A stretch of DNA of 64,000 bases from Cryptomeria japonica (Eukaryota; Streptophyta; Pinopsida; Cupressales; Cupressaceae). The notes under the pieces were generated by a model. That model worked only from the letters and a program-made list of their open reading frames with translations. It had not been told where the DNA came from and searched no databases. The stretch spans positions 666,978,352 to 667,042,351 of the forward strand of contig NC_081412.1 in NCBI RefSeq assembly GCF_030272615.1. The letters are read 5' to 3'. Numbering within the stretch: the stretch's first letter is position 1; each line of letters starts with the position of its first letter. Positions 11,465 through 22,696 of the stretch are shown here, piece after piece. Made by a program: the position numbers and the translations under genes.

Positions 11465-12300
11465 CAGTGATTTGTTTAGTGGCTAATATTCACCAATTGG
11501 CTCATTTTTAAAATTTGGAAATCAAAATTTGGCTAATAGTTCAAGTTTTAAGGTGACCTAAATCGTCACATTTAAAAAATTCAGTCTTATTTAAATCGCC
11601 AAAGAGTTTATTTTATCAATTTTTTGAACTCAAAGATTCACCAAAATATTCGATACATGATTGGATCAAATTCGCCAAAATTTTAGAATTTATTATAAAA
11701 ATTTAATTAATTTGCCAATAATACATCATAATTATTAGTTACTTTAGGGTTTTATCAACAATATTTAGTTGCCACCATTGATTCAAAATATAATCTAATG
11801 ACCATCATTGCATTCCATGAGGTAAATTATACCTACAAGTTGTAATGCTCATGGGGTTGAGTTGTTTTTCAATTATTGACCTCAATGCAAATCAATAGTA
11901 TAAAAATAACTTTAGGCCCCATGAGTATTCCAAATTTTAAGTATATTTTATCTAACAAAATACAAATAGAGCCATTAGATTAATTTAAATTAATGGTAGT
12001 AACTAAATTAAGTAATACCTACCCTTTAAACGCATTAATGATTTCCATCTTAGGCCTGAATTTTTTTAATTAAATTAAATTTGCAATAGTAATTAATGCA
12101 TACTTGTATTATTTTCTAAGATTCGCCAAGATTTTCTACCAAAAAAAATTCATGTAAACAAAATCGCCAATAAAATTAATATTTTTCTCTTAAAAATGAG
12201 AGATTCGCCAACAAAAATTATTATTTTTGTCCAAAATAAATAAAAATTCGGGAAGATTTTATATCTTTTTTTGAGGGGAGATTTCTTAAAGTTATCACTG
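11465..12300. mobile_element. Non-autonomous hAT-type DNA transposon, 836 bp, with 8-bp target duplication
   Basis: The octamer GATACCAC occurs at 11457-11464 and again at 12301-12308, directly flanking an insert that begins CAGTGATTTG and ends GTTATCACTG. The 8-bp target duplication and short CAGTG-type inverted ends are the hallmark of the hAT superfamily. Removing the insert with one octamer restores the gag-protease reading frame of the Gypsy host. The insert carries no transposase. It has at least five exact TCGCCAA motifs (near 11596, 11668, 12121, 12163, 12211) and several near matches such as TCACCAA, concentrated toward both ends, as expected for subterminal transposase-binding sites. 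Confidence 0.9.
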
Positions 12301-13030
12301 GATACCACAATCCCCAAAGACTTAGGCGTTGATCAATTCCAAACCATGGTGGGACATCTCATAGCAGCGCATTGCTTATCCTTCATAGAAGATGATGACA
12401 TGTCTTTGCAACATCCACATAATCAAAGTCCTAATTCATAAAATGTACATAAAACATGTATTAATAGATGGAGGATCTTTCCTAAATATTCGTTCATTGT
12501 CTTGTCTGTGCGTTAGGCTATTCTAAAGATGCAGTTGATCCTCGCAAAAAGATAACAATCAAATCCTATGATTAAGAAGAGTGTTCCTCTAAAGAGATTG
12601 TAGACTTGCCAATCAAAGTTGGACCTACACAAAAGGATACAGTATGTCAAGTGTTGGACATTAACTTGTCTTACAACATACTCCTAGGCAGACCCTGGAT
12701 CCACGACATGCAAGCTATTCCTTCACCTTACCATCAGTGCCTCAAGTTTCCCTATAATGGACAAGAGATCACTATTCTAGCATATTCAAATCCATTTCAA
12801 TATTGTAGTAGCCTAAAACCAGTTCAAGAGGTTATTATTCCACATAATCGAGAAGCATTCTCTTCCACTACATCGCCTAAGGAAAAGATCTTTGCTTCAA
12901 TCTTATCAAGCTTTGAGAAAAAAGTATAATTGAAATACAAAGGCCTTGGGGAATATTCACTACCAGACCTACCACTCTCTCCAAGATCATATGGAAAACC
13001 ATCAAATTCAAAGAAACAACCCATCTCAAA
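12301..13030 (+). pseudogene. Gypsy A retropepsin-like protease remnant
   Basis: Retropepsin cleaves the polyprotein. The active-site segment V-L-I-D-G-G-S is at about 12468-12488 with the catalytic Asp codon at 12477-12479; plant elements of this group often have DGG rather than DTG. The second conserved block reads [18 protein letters not shown] (about 12676-12729), followed by [15 protein letters not shown]. The frame 12606-12929 is open; stops and a frame change lie on both sides. Confidence 0.82.
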
Positions 13031-13179
13031 ACCAATTAAAATTCTTTAGGGATCATTTGTCAAAGACGGTACCTTAGCCAAGGAGAAGACCGATGACAAT
13101 GATGTTTTGCAATGTTTATACAAAGATGAGGTAGAATTCCAACCAGAAGTAAAAAATGTCAGTATCCCAGTAGAGAAAT

Positions 13180-13345
13180 ATGAAAAAGGATATGATATCA
13201 TGAGAAAGATGGGATATGGTGGCAGTGGTCCTATGGGAAAAAGAAAAGAAGGTATCTCATAACCAATACAACCTCCTTCTCAAATTCCTAAGGATAAATC
13301 AGGATTAGGCTTTGGGAAGAGTAATATAGATCCACAACAAGAATG
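13180..13345 (+). pseudogene. Gypsy A G-patch domain
   Basis: The segment GYDIMRKMGYGGSGPMGKR, continuing with EGIS, stop, PIQPP (about 13189-13275), fits the G-patch consensus (aromatic and glycine positions, the MGY start, GxGxGK-like centre, GI-x-PI end). G-patches bind RNA or stimulate DEAH helicases, and are found after the protease in betaretroviruses and in some plant LTR elements. Downstream, SGLGFGK leads directly to the insertion point of the LTR element at 13346. Confidence 0.75.
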
Positions 13346-14143
13346 TGTTGGCATTCTATACTCTTATGAGAATAGTTGATGTTGTCATTGATGGAAACCA
13401 ACTTGAAACCCACCAGCAATAGGTTTATACATGCCCGACATCACATATATTATACACCGATAGACACCGGCACCGACAGGCACTTCACTAGCATTCAGAT
13501 TACATCACAACAAAGCATACCAGCACCCCAGCTGACATGGGATGAACTTTTGTTTATTGTAATATAATTATCTTTTGTAAGCCGACATGGTATATTGTAA
13601 AAGAATCATATATGTATGAGATCTTATAGGTCATTTTGATAAGGAGACATAATGTATGTATGGTAGAAAATAATTGTTTAGTGACAACGAAGGTTTTTGG
13701 TTAAGGTATATATCTGAGCTTAAACTAGTACTGAACCTAGCATAAGAGATGTTGTTTTGATCAGTACATTGTATTGGATTTAATTATCCATTTTGTAGTC
13801 AGTGTGACTCTTCATTGAGCAATGAGCTCTAGGTTGTTGGCCTCCCTGCATGTGCAGGCCCCTTTATTGTAAGTAGTATTTATTCATTGGCCAGTGAGTA
13901 AATATTGTGGGTCACAAATCCCACCGATATTTTTCCCACACCGGGTTTCCTCGTTAAATTATCTTGTGTTATGGTATGTTTCTATGTTGTCTCTATTATT
14001 TGTGTTTACTGAAATAATTCTTATTTACCAATACACTGTTTTGAGTTGCAAAGTTACAAATAAGTTTAAATATTCTGCTAACCGGTTAGACACTGATTCA
14101 CCCCCCCCTCTCAGTATCTTTGGGACTGTCATTGAATCTAACT
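13346..14143 (+). repeat. 5' LTR of the gag-only element
   Basis: Starts TGTTGGCATT, a frequent start of plant Copia LTRs, and ends TCTAACT (TCTAACA in the other copy). It aligns along its full length with 19161-19958; differences of several percent are scattered, so the insertion is not recent. A C-rich stretch near 14100 and the GTGGGTCACAAATCCCACC block near 13908 occur in both copies. Confidence 0.92.
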
Positions 14144-14145
14144 AT

Positions 14146-14157
14146 TGGTATCATAGC
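14146..14157 (+). other. Primer-binding site, initiator tRNA-Met type
   Basis: TGGTATCATAGC lies two bases after the 5' LTR. It differs by one base from the usual plant Copia primer site TGGTATCAGAGC, complementary to the 3' end of initiator tRNA-Met. Confidence 0.85.
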
Positions 14158-14214
14158 CTGGTCCTCTATTTGCAAAATCCTAATAGCTTGAGGGAGATTT
14201 TGAAACCGGTACAA

Positions 14215-15322
14215 ATGGAGAACTTAAGAAAACAGTTGGAAGGAGATCTTGAAGATTTTGATGCAAAAAAATTGAAGAATATCAAAATTGAAGATGATCT
14301 GAGGACTGCATAGGAATTCATAAAAGGACTTTAGTAGAACTTTTCTATAGCACAAAATAAAAGAAAAGAACTTCATGAGAAAATGCAAAATGATGATAAT
14401 GAAAAGGAAACTCTTAGAGATATTTGAAATAAGTTAAGGCAAGAGAACACTAATATGAAGAATGAAATGCAAGATATGACTATGAGGTTATGTAAGGATA
14501 TTGAAGACAGAAAAAATAATGAAGAAGACTTGACTAGGAGACTTAATGATTCTAGAAATGAAAATCTGAGACTTAGTCACGAAAATGATATGCTAAAGAT
14601 AGATCTAACTCACATGTAACATGATAAAGATGAGCTTGTGAGACAAGTTGGAATTTTGGAAAATTAGTTGATCACTGCAAATGAGTACAAAGTCAAATTC
14701 AAGAAAAGTTCAAAAAAGCTTGATGACATGCTGAAAAGACAGAAACCTAATGGAGATACAAATGGACTTGGATTTGAAATTGGAGAAAGTTCTGATACTG
14801 CAAATAATCAAGATCAGAACAACCAGTAAGACAACCTAATGCTTATAAATTTAATGGGAAATGTTTTAATTGCAACAAATATGGTCACAGAGCAAATCAG
14901 TGCAGATTTAGAAATAATCCGAATAACCCACCCATCGGTCAATGTTCCAAATGCAACAAAGTTGGTCATAATTCAAAAAATTGCAGAATGAATGTGAAAT
15001 GTTATGTTTGTGGAAGATTTGGGTGCTTATCTAATCAATGCAGATCACAAACCATTCAAGGATATGGAAAGGCTATTTAGAGGAATAATGTAACTTGTTA
15101 TGCATGTAACAAGATTGGACACATTGAAAATTTTTGTAGAAGCAAGAATACACCAGCGAGCAATAAAAGATCTAGTTTGAAGGGAAAAGAAAAGGTAGAT
15201 GAATTAAAGCAAGAAATTTCAAAACAATGGATTAAGAAGAGTGATCAGAGAACTGATGAAACTATCTCTGCATCGGTAGAACAGAGTAATCCTTCATCGG
15301 CAGGAGACTCTTCATCTAACTA
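14215..15322 (+). pseudogene. Gag-like ORF1: long coiled coil followed by four zinc knuckles
   Basis: From the Met at 14215 the sequence is Lys/Glu/Asn-rich with heptad-like spacing to about 14800, then one frame change near 14830. Four knuckles follow at about 14862-14903 (CFNCNKYGHRANQC), 14943-14985 (CSKCNKVGHNSKNC), 15001-15042 (CYVCGRFGCLSNQC, His replaced by Cys) and 15096-15137 (CYACNKIGHIENFC). Zinc knuckles bind the element's RNA. Copia gag proteins usually carry one. A Ser/Lys-rich tail ends at the TAA near 15322. A few in-frame stops show that this copy is dead. Confidence 0.8.
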
Positions 15323-15561
15323 AGGAATAATCCTTACGGGGTATTGCAGCAAGTTGAAAATCATGCATTCTACCCTTGATTGATGTTGAGAAGATACATT
15401 TCTTCTTTACCGACAGGTGTGTTAAGTTTTCACTTAACTGGCAAGCATTTGATGTGGTTTTAAAGAACCTTTTTGGCTATAAAGCACTGGAAAACCCTCA
15501 TTTCGACTAACCAAGCATTCAAACAATCAAAGAGCACGAAACTGAGAAAGGGCATCCTAAG

Positions 15562-18500
15562 GTGAAGCTACGAAGTAATTTTCAGGCATTCAGAATTTTG
15601 GTTAAGAGGTATTTATCTTTTGAAATGGCATCCTCATCTTCAGTTCCTGAGTTTATTGTAAAACCTATCATTGTAGAAAACATCAAATGCCCTAGATCCA
15701 TGTTTAAGATTATCCCTGAGATTGCAAAACAGGATGATTCTATCGTACCTTTTTCAAAAATTCCAAAGGGTGTAGCATTTGCAGAAGACCCTAGAATCTA
15801 CATACATTCCAACATAGAAAACCTAGGGATTGAGGATTTGAAGAAGATATTTAATGAAGTTATTACCAATGGAAATGGTGTGATTAAACCTGAACATAAG
15901 ATTGTAGAAAACTTAGGTTTTGTAGAGATTCTGAACATTCCTGAATTTCCAAAGGAAGTTGTAAGACTTGTATTGAGAAGAGTCCACGGAGAATTCATAT
16001 GGTTAGAGTCAGTTTGCAAAATAACCAAAGAAGAAATTAAGGCAGTTACTGGTTTACCTTCAACTGGTAGTAGGCCGGATAAAACCAAGAAAATACCTAA
16101 CAAGGGAGTTATGGAGTTAACCAGAGCCACATCTAATAACAGGTCACTTAGAGTGAATGATGTCAAGGATATAAATGTGAAATATGTGAGTATGGTACTA
16201 GGATAAAAAGCAACCCATACAAATAGACTAAATTTTTTTTCTAGCCTTTGTATTCATAGTGCATATGAGATGGTGAACAATAATGCCAAGATAGATGTTT
16301 GTGAATGGCTTAAAGATGAATTAATTGACAATTTGAAGAAGATTAATGGAGACAAGAAAGGTACTTTCTGATTTGGAAACCTACCAGCATGCCTGATGCT
16401 ATACTTTACCAAAGAGATACTCGGCATAGGTCACAAGGATTGTGGTTATGAAATCCCGATAGGAAAATAGATACAGGAAGATTTCACATGTGTGGGCACT
16501 AACTGTGATAAGAACATTACAAACTACTTCAAAATATTTCAAACTAAGATGAGAGCAAGAGAGAGACTACCGCAGAGCATAATTGATAACTATGACAAGC
16601 AAATCTATTTTGTCATTAAGCAAGATGAGACTTGGATGGAAGTAGTAAGCCCTAGAACTATTTGGGTTACTGAGATGGGTTATGAGGTAGACCTACATGT
16701 TCTAGAAATATATGCAAAAGCACTACTTGATGCACTGAGAGAACCATTTGAAGAAATATTTGGAAGTGTTGAACCCATTGCAAGTAAAGTATCCATGCAG
16801 AAGGAAAGGAAGAAAATATACAAGTTCATTAAAGATGCATCTAAGAAAGCCCAAGAAATTAAAGAAAATGTCATAAATATCGGTGGTATATCAACTAGTG
16901 AGCTTGAGAAACTACAATCGGAAGTACATGTTTCACCGGTTAATACATCTTCTGATACTGATATTGGTAAATTTGTTGAGTTTAAGAGAGCGGAAAGGAA
17001 AAGGAAAGCCTCGTCAGAACCCTCTCCTTCTTCGAAGAAAACAAGGACACTAAGGAAGAAGTAGCAGGCAGTTAGGCAACCATAGAATAAGCTTACACCA
17101 AAGAAGAAACAAACACCAGTTACCCTCACATTGGATGATTTACTGAATGAGATTACACAGGAAGGTAATCTGGTTAATGTGAATAAACTGTATCATTCTT
17201 TCAATAACTCTGACAAAGAAACCATTAAAGAGAGCATAATTCTTCATTTGAATATATACAAGAAAGTTTTGATAGAAGTGATTGATGAGTTACCCAATGA
17301 TTTATACACAAGATTGGAAGCTAAAAGGCTATCTATGATGGAACTGGACAAGAAGTTGAAAGTTGAAGTACTCTTGGCTATACATCTAGTAAATTATAAG
17401 GAAGAGATAGATGAGCTTATTTCTGAAGCTAACCAGTAAGTATTTGTCAATGGACACTGGCAAGTAATCATGATGGCTGGAAGGGTTAAAGAAACTGTTG
17501 AAGAGACTCCAAATAAATGGGACATATTCTTTGTTGAAAAGGAAAAGCACGAGGATAGAAGCAGACCTAAAATGGAAAAGACATTCAAAGTATATCAGAA
17601 AGATAAGGACAAGGGTAAAGGAAAAGTTGGTGCTATTCCTAACATAAAAATTAGAGATAATCTTCCACCGCCACCTTTGGATACACCATCGATACACACA
17701 GAAGATCCACCGGTTATTGATACTGAAGGTATAACTCTTGATAATACTAATCCAGATTCTGAGATATTTTTCACAATGAATATAGACACACAAGATATAA
17801 ACATTGTGGTAGAGAAATAACAAGCAACTGACAGTGAAAAGACCTCTGAGAAACTAGCACAAATTGCTGACTCTCCGAAAACTGGGATACTAGCTCATAT
17901 ACAGCAACCAAAGACTAAGAAACCAACAGAGAACAAGACAATTAGCATAGGGCCATCAGAATCTAAGAAACCGGTAGTGGTACAGATAGAGAAACAATCT
18001 GAGCAAGAGGTTCATGTTGAGAAACAATCCGAGAAACCATCAAAAGTTGAAGTACATACACAGACAGATCCACCGGAAGTGAATGTAAGTAAAGAGCAAC
18101 CAATTTTTGGAAATAAGGAGAAGATAATAAAGGTAGTTGGACATACATCTATTGCAGAAACAAGCACATCAACAGGTGAATTCAGACCAACTATCATTAC
18201 AGAGGTTCTATTGGATTCTATTAAAAGGATAACTGATTGCAATACCTTACAATTTAAGGAAATTGATAAAACCTTACCTATTCTGAAGATGATTGCACCT
18301 AATTGTAAGATAGATCACATTAATGATTCTTCAGGTAAATTGGACACATTGTCCAAATTCATTGTTGATAATGTAATAACTATAGATAAGGTGAATGAGG
18401 ACACCATTAAGGAGAGAGTTGACAAAGAGAAAAACACATTCTTTGAGAACATCATAAATAAATGTACCGATCACTTGGATACACTTTTACTGGTACTTAA

Positions 18501-18969
18501 TTCTACAATTTTGGAGTATAAGGAGTTATATAGAGAAGCATGTAAACCTCACTGTTTGACAGAGGACATCGGTGAGGAGATAAAAAAGACACAAAATGAA
18601 ATTGATGACATTGCGGATAATATAATAGCTTCATCTGGACTTATATCAATTTTTGAGCAGGAAATGATAGTTTTTGAGGAGAAGTTAGAGCAACTTTAGA
18701 AAGAGAAGGCAAGGATAAGGTCCAATGCCCGGGAACTCAAAAGTAAACTTGGTCCAAAGTTGGACAATCTTATTACTCAAAGAGTTGAATTATCTAAGGC
18801 AACAGTTCAAGGAGAGCAATCACCAAAGCAGAAAAGGCACTATCTCATCGGTATGATCTAGTAGACTGAGGCAACTCTAAATGACAGCAACAAGTTTATG
18901 CAAAGTCTAAATCTAGTCTTGGCGGACATCTTTCAAATAGTAACCGACCAGTTACAGACCTTGAGGTAG
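15562..18969 (+). pseudogene. Long ORF2 of unknown function (about 1,136 codons, one frame)
   Basis: Unrecognised protein. One forward frame runs from 15562 to the stop at 18967-18969 interrupted only by about nine stop codons and no frameshift. A Met at 15625 (MASSSSVPEF) may be the true start. Residues 1-310 look globular and contain VCKITKEEIKAVTGLP (about 16014-16060), then a CEWLKDELIDNLKKI segment near 16300. The middle (16960-17100) is rich in Lys, Arg and Ser and could localise to the nucleus; 17600-18130 is Pro/Thr/Glu-rich; 18180-18969 is largely helical. It sits where pol should be. Layout resembles the LTR-borne ORFs at 26272-29368 and 37339-40441; sequence relationship needs a profile comparison. 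Confidence 0.72.
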
Positions 18970-19147
18970 AATGTTTGCACTCTTTTTATTATTTATGACA
19001 TCCTTTGTCATTGATGTCAAAGGGGGAGTAGTGGAGGCAAAAATGCATGTACAGAGGAGATCACTTGCTCAGGGGGAGCACATCTTTTTGGATTTCAATT
19101 TTGGGATAACAATTTTGGATTTTTCTCATGAGTGTTGCCATCAATGC

Positions 19148-19160
19148 CAAAGGGGGAGAT
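19148..19160 (+). other. Polypurine tract of the gag-only element
   Basis: AAAGGGGGAGAT immediately precedes the 3' LTR and would prime plus-strand DNA synthesis. A second similar purine tract (AAAGGGGGAGTAG) occurs upstream near 19019. Confidence 0.8.
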
Positions 19161-19958
19161 TATTCACATTTTACACTCTTATGAGAATAGTTGATGTTGT
19201 CATTGATGGAAACCAACTTGAAACCCACTGGCAATAGGTTTCTACATGCTCGGTATCACAAATATTAGACACCGACAGACATCGGCACCAACAGGAACTT
19301 CACCGGCATTCAATTATATCGGCAACAAAGCATACTGGCACCCCAGCCAACATGGGATGAACTTTTGTTTATTTTAATATAATTATCTTTTGTAAGTCAG
19401 CATGGTATATTGTAAAAGACTCATATATGTATGAGATCTTATAAGTCATTTTGATAAGGAGACATAATGTATGTATGGTAGAAAATAATTGTTTAGTGAC
19501 AACAAAGGTTTTTGGTTAAGGTATCTATCTAAGCTTAAACTGGTACTGAACCTAGAATTAGAGATGTTGTTTTGAGTAGTACATTGTATTGGATTTAATT
19601 ATCCATTTTGTAGTCAGTGTGACTCTACATTGAGCAGTGAGCTCTAGGCTATTGGCCGCCCTACATGTGCAGGCCCCTTTATTGTAAGTAATATTTATTC
19701 ATTGGCCAGTGAGTAAATATTGTGGGTCACAAATCCCACCGAGGTTTTTCCCACACTGGGTTTCCTCGTTAAAATATCTTGTGTTATGGTGTGTTTCTAT
19801 GTTGTCTCTATTATTTGTGTTTACTACGTTAATTCATATTTACCAGTACATTGTTTTGAGTTGCAAAGTTACAAATAAGTTTAAATATTCTGCTAACTGG
19901 TTAGACACTGATTCAACCCCCCCTGTCAGTGTCTTTGGGACTGTCATTGAATCTAACA
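19161..19958 (+). repeat. 3' LTR of the gag-only element
   Basis: Full-length partner of 13346-14143, same length. Its first bases (TATTCACATT) have changed from the TG start, while its end TCTAACA keeps the CA terminus. Followed by GAAGG, the second target-site copy. Confidence 0.92.
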
Positions 19959-19963
19959 GAAGG

Positions 19964-20977
19964 AACATCTCACAATTAGCAAGAAGAAGAATATGAATGA
20001 CAATAAGAAGAAATTGCCATTTGGAGAGAAGAAGAAGATGCATGTAAGCAACAAGAGAAAGCTATTTGTAAAAATCAAGAAGAGGTTACTCACAAACAAC
20101 AACAACAAGCAAATCGCAGGCAACAGGAAGAAGAAGAGGAAAGAAGACAAGAGGAACTTGCTAAAGAGTGAGAAGAACCTACTCACAATCTATATGAGCA
20201 AATTTTCAGGTTACAAGCTTCTAGAAAAACATATTCCAATGAATGGGAATGGGATTCATATCATTTTGAACATTGCTCTGAAGATTCCTGTCAGGTAAAA
20301 GATGTTGACATCGATGTATTCCACTCATATGAAAGGAAAATGTTAGAGTATAGGCCACTCAAACGAGAACTGCAACATACCAATTTTGACTTTATTGAGG
20401 ACAATCGGGAACTACTAGTTGTAGGTCAATTGAGGAAAGTAACATCTTGGACTTAGAAATAGTAATTGAAGACTTATATATCTCCATCATGACCCTTAGT
20501 GCTCTTGATACGAAACAATTTGGCAATCGTTTACCATTAGTGTATCCCAAGCTTATTGATTGGGAAAATAAGGGGCCCATTAAGATAGAAACCTTCCCTA
20601 AAGATCATGTCATTGACTTGTATCTCAACATAGTCAAACCTAAAATAACTTCCACCAGTGAATCCAATAACGTAACTTCTACTCTAGGGGGTACCAAATC
20701 TCTCAGTCGCAAAAGTGAAAAGAAAAAAACAAATATCAAGTCTACTATTGAAAACCAATTAATGGCAACATTAAATCAAATAAAAGTAAAAAGAAAGGAA
20801 GTAACCAACGGTGAAAACCTTTTTGAGGTGCCAGAGGATGGGAGATTTGACATTTTACTTAAGTATTACCAGGAGAGATATTCTATATTGATTGAGCAAA
20901 CTGAAGCAGTCAATATTGGAACACTAGATCAGCCAAAAAATTTACATCCAACAACATTATCAGAGCAAGAGAAATAG
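19964..20977 (+). pseudogene. Gypsy A region between G-patch and RT, Gln/Glu-rich
   Basis: The Gypsy host resumes in phase after the target duplication. It encodes a Glu/Gln/Arg-rich, probably helical stretch (about 19985-20190) and then a segment with SNEWEWDSYHFEHCSED (20230-20300) and HSYERKMLEYRPL, typical spacer sequence upstream of the RT in this group. The open frame 20447-20977 includes GRFDILLKYYQER near 20845. No catalytic motif is recognised here. Confidence 0.65.
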
Positions 20978-20989
20978 AACTATATTGCA

Positions 20990-22400
20990 TTTTTTGAAGA
21001 AAGACAAATCAATTTTGTCTAGTCATACATAGATATCTTAGGATTGGATCTAGAACTCATAATGCATTATTAAATGCTTCTCCCAGAGTAAAACCAGTAA
21101 AGAAAAAGCTAAGAAATATGCATCCTCATATAGCCTTATTGGTCAAAGCAAAATTAAAGAAATTTCTAGATGTAGGGTTTATTAGACTTGTAGCATATCT
21201 AGAATGTTTATCCAATATAGTTAATGTTTCTAAACTAGACAAAAGTATCAGGGTATGCACAAATTTCATAGATCTCAATAAGGCATTTCCTAAGGATGAT
21301 TTTCATTTACCCAATATAGATATAATTATGGACTTGACAATTGGGCACACATTATTTTCTCTCATGGATGGTTTCTTAGGCTATAACCAAATCAAAATAG
21401 CACCAAAAGATCAAGAGAAGATGGCCTTCACATGTTCGTGGGGTACTTTTTGTTGGAATGTAATGCCTTTTGGACTAAAAAATGTAGGAGCTACCTACCA
21501 AAGGACGATGACAGTGATTTTTCATGATATGATGCATAACTTCATGGAAGATTATTTTGATGATTTATTGGCTAAGTCACATACTAGAGAAGCATGGCTG
21601 GAAATCCTAGGCAAGATCTTTGAACGCTTAAAGAAATACAAGCTAAGGTTGAATCCAAAGAAATGTGCATTTGGTGTCACATCGGGCAGACATATGGTTT
21701 ATCATTTCAGCACAAGGCATTGAAGTAGATCCAGATAAAGTTAAAGCAATCATGGAAATGAAATCACCCAAAAACATCAGTTAGCTAAGATAGCTTCAAG
21801 GAAGACTCTAGTCCATTAGAAGGTTCATATACCAACTAGTTGATAGATGTCATGTTTTCACACATCTGTCACGTAAAAATGTTCCATTCAGATGGGATGA
21901 CACATGTGAAGAAGCCTTTAATGCAATAAAGGAATATCTAATGAATCCACCCATTTTAATGTCACCAATTGAAGGAAAACCATTATTTCTTTACATATTA
22001 GCCACTGATGTAGCATTAGGAGCTTTGTTAGCACAATTGGAACATGAAGGGAAATAATGAGCCATTTACTATATTAACAGGACCTTAGTTAGGTATGAGC
22101 TCAACTACTCATCTATTGAAAAGGCGTGCTTGGCAGTAGTGTTTGCATCCTAGAAGTTGAGGCACTATATGCTAACCAATTCAGTCAAGCTGATAGCCAA
22201 AATTGATCCATTGAAATATCTTCTCAGCAAGGAAGCCTTAACAGGTAGATTGACAAAATGGGTAATGATCCTAAGTGAATTTGACATTGAGTATATTGAC
22301 AAAAAAGCCATAATAGGACAAGTGATCGCTGACCAATTAAAAAAAGTACCACTCCAAGATGATCATCCAATACATGTGGAATTTCCATATGCCAATATTA
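20990..22400 (+). pseudogene. Gypsy A reverse transcriptase and RNase H
   Basis: RT motifs include VCTNFIDLNKAFPKDDFHLP (21258-21317), FSLMDGFLGYNQIKIA, MPFGLKNVGATYQRTM and the catalytic Y-F-D-D at 21553-21564, then LRLNPKKCAFGV. After a frame change near 21700 the RNase H can be followed: DLRWDDTCEEAF-like and YILATDVALGALLAQ-like segments (21890-22040), then GRLTKWVMILSEFDIEYIDKK (22242-22304). This is Ty3/Gypsy order and sequence. It has been inactivated by stops and frameshifts. Confidence 0.88.
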
Positions 22401-22404
22401 TCAT

Positions 22405-22475
22405 GGTCACCAAAAAACTTGGCAGTTGTATTTTGATGGCTCTTACATACAACATGGATCGGGGGCGGGTTTGTT
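22405..22475 (+). pseudogene. Start of a second (archaeal-type) RNase H, truncated
   Basis: In the frame following the first RNase H, about 22423-22475 reads WQLYFDGSYIQHGSGAGLLL, the first strand of the extra RNase H found in Tat/Ogre-like Gypsy elements; the Asp in FDG is a catalytic residue. Similarity ends abruptly at about 22475. A related minus-strand copy (45180-45280) preserves the same strand. Confidence 0.75.
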
Positions 22476-22545
22476 ATTGGTACTATGCAAAAAGTCATGT
22501 TCAATGTTCTTTGTGCGAATAATAAAATGATTTTTAGGTTAATTT

Positions 22546-22587
22546 ATATAAAAAGAGTATTTGATAAGTGTAAGACTCTTTTTATAT
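22546..22587. repeat. Perfect 13-bp inverted repeat (hairpin)
   Basis: ATATAAAAAGAGT at 22546-22558 is the exact reverse complement of 22575-22587, with a 16-base loop. It lies in the unassigned sequence between the truncated Gypsy A and the Copia LTR. Confidence 0.7.
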
Positions 22588-22696
22588 CAACTTCCTTAAT
22601 GAAAACTATGTTGTTAGTTTTTATAATCCAGTTACAGATTAGATGCTCAACAAATTTCACAAAACTGAATCAAAAATAATTTATGCCTATCTAATT

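Larger units (their letters stand above)
13346..19958 (+). mobile_element. Complete non-autonomous LTR retrotransposon with gag-like ORF1 and long ORF2 but no pol
   Basis: It has two 798-bp LTRs, a tRNA-Met-type primer site right after the 5' LTR, a purine tract right before the 3' LTR, and flanking pentamers GAATG (13341-13345) and GAAGG (19959-19963), a 5-bp target duplication with one mismatch. Between the LTRs are a coiled-coil plus zinc-knuckle ORF and a second ORF of about 1,136 codons; no protease, integrase, RT or RNase H is visible. LTR sequence style and primer are Copia-like, so a Copia element probably moved it in trans. This resembles the published class of gag-only terminal-repeat elements (TR-GAG) plus an extra gene. 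Confidence 0.92.
8600..22475 (+). mobile_element. Decayed Ty3/Gypsy retrotransposon A, split by three insertions
   Basis: Gag, retropepsin, G-patch, RT, RNase H and the beginning of a second RNase H are found in order on the plus strand once three inserted blocks (9431-10431, 11465-12300, 13346-19958) are set aside. The order RT, RNase H, second RNase H fits the Tat/Ogre-like group of plant Gypsy elements. It stops abruptly at about 22475 within the second RNase H; integrase and 3' LTR are missing, and no 5' LTR was identified. A related copy in the opposite orientation (45200-46995) ends in the same domain. Confidence 0.85.
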
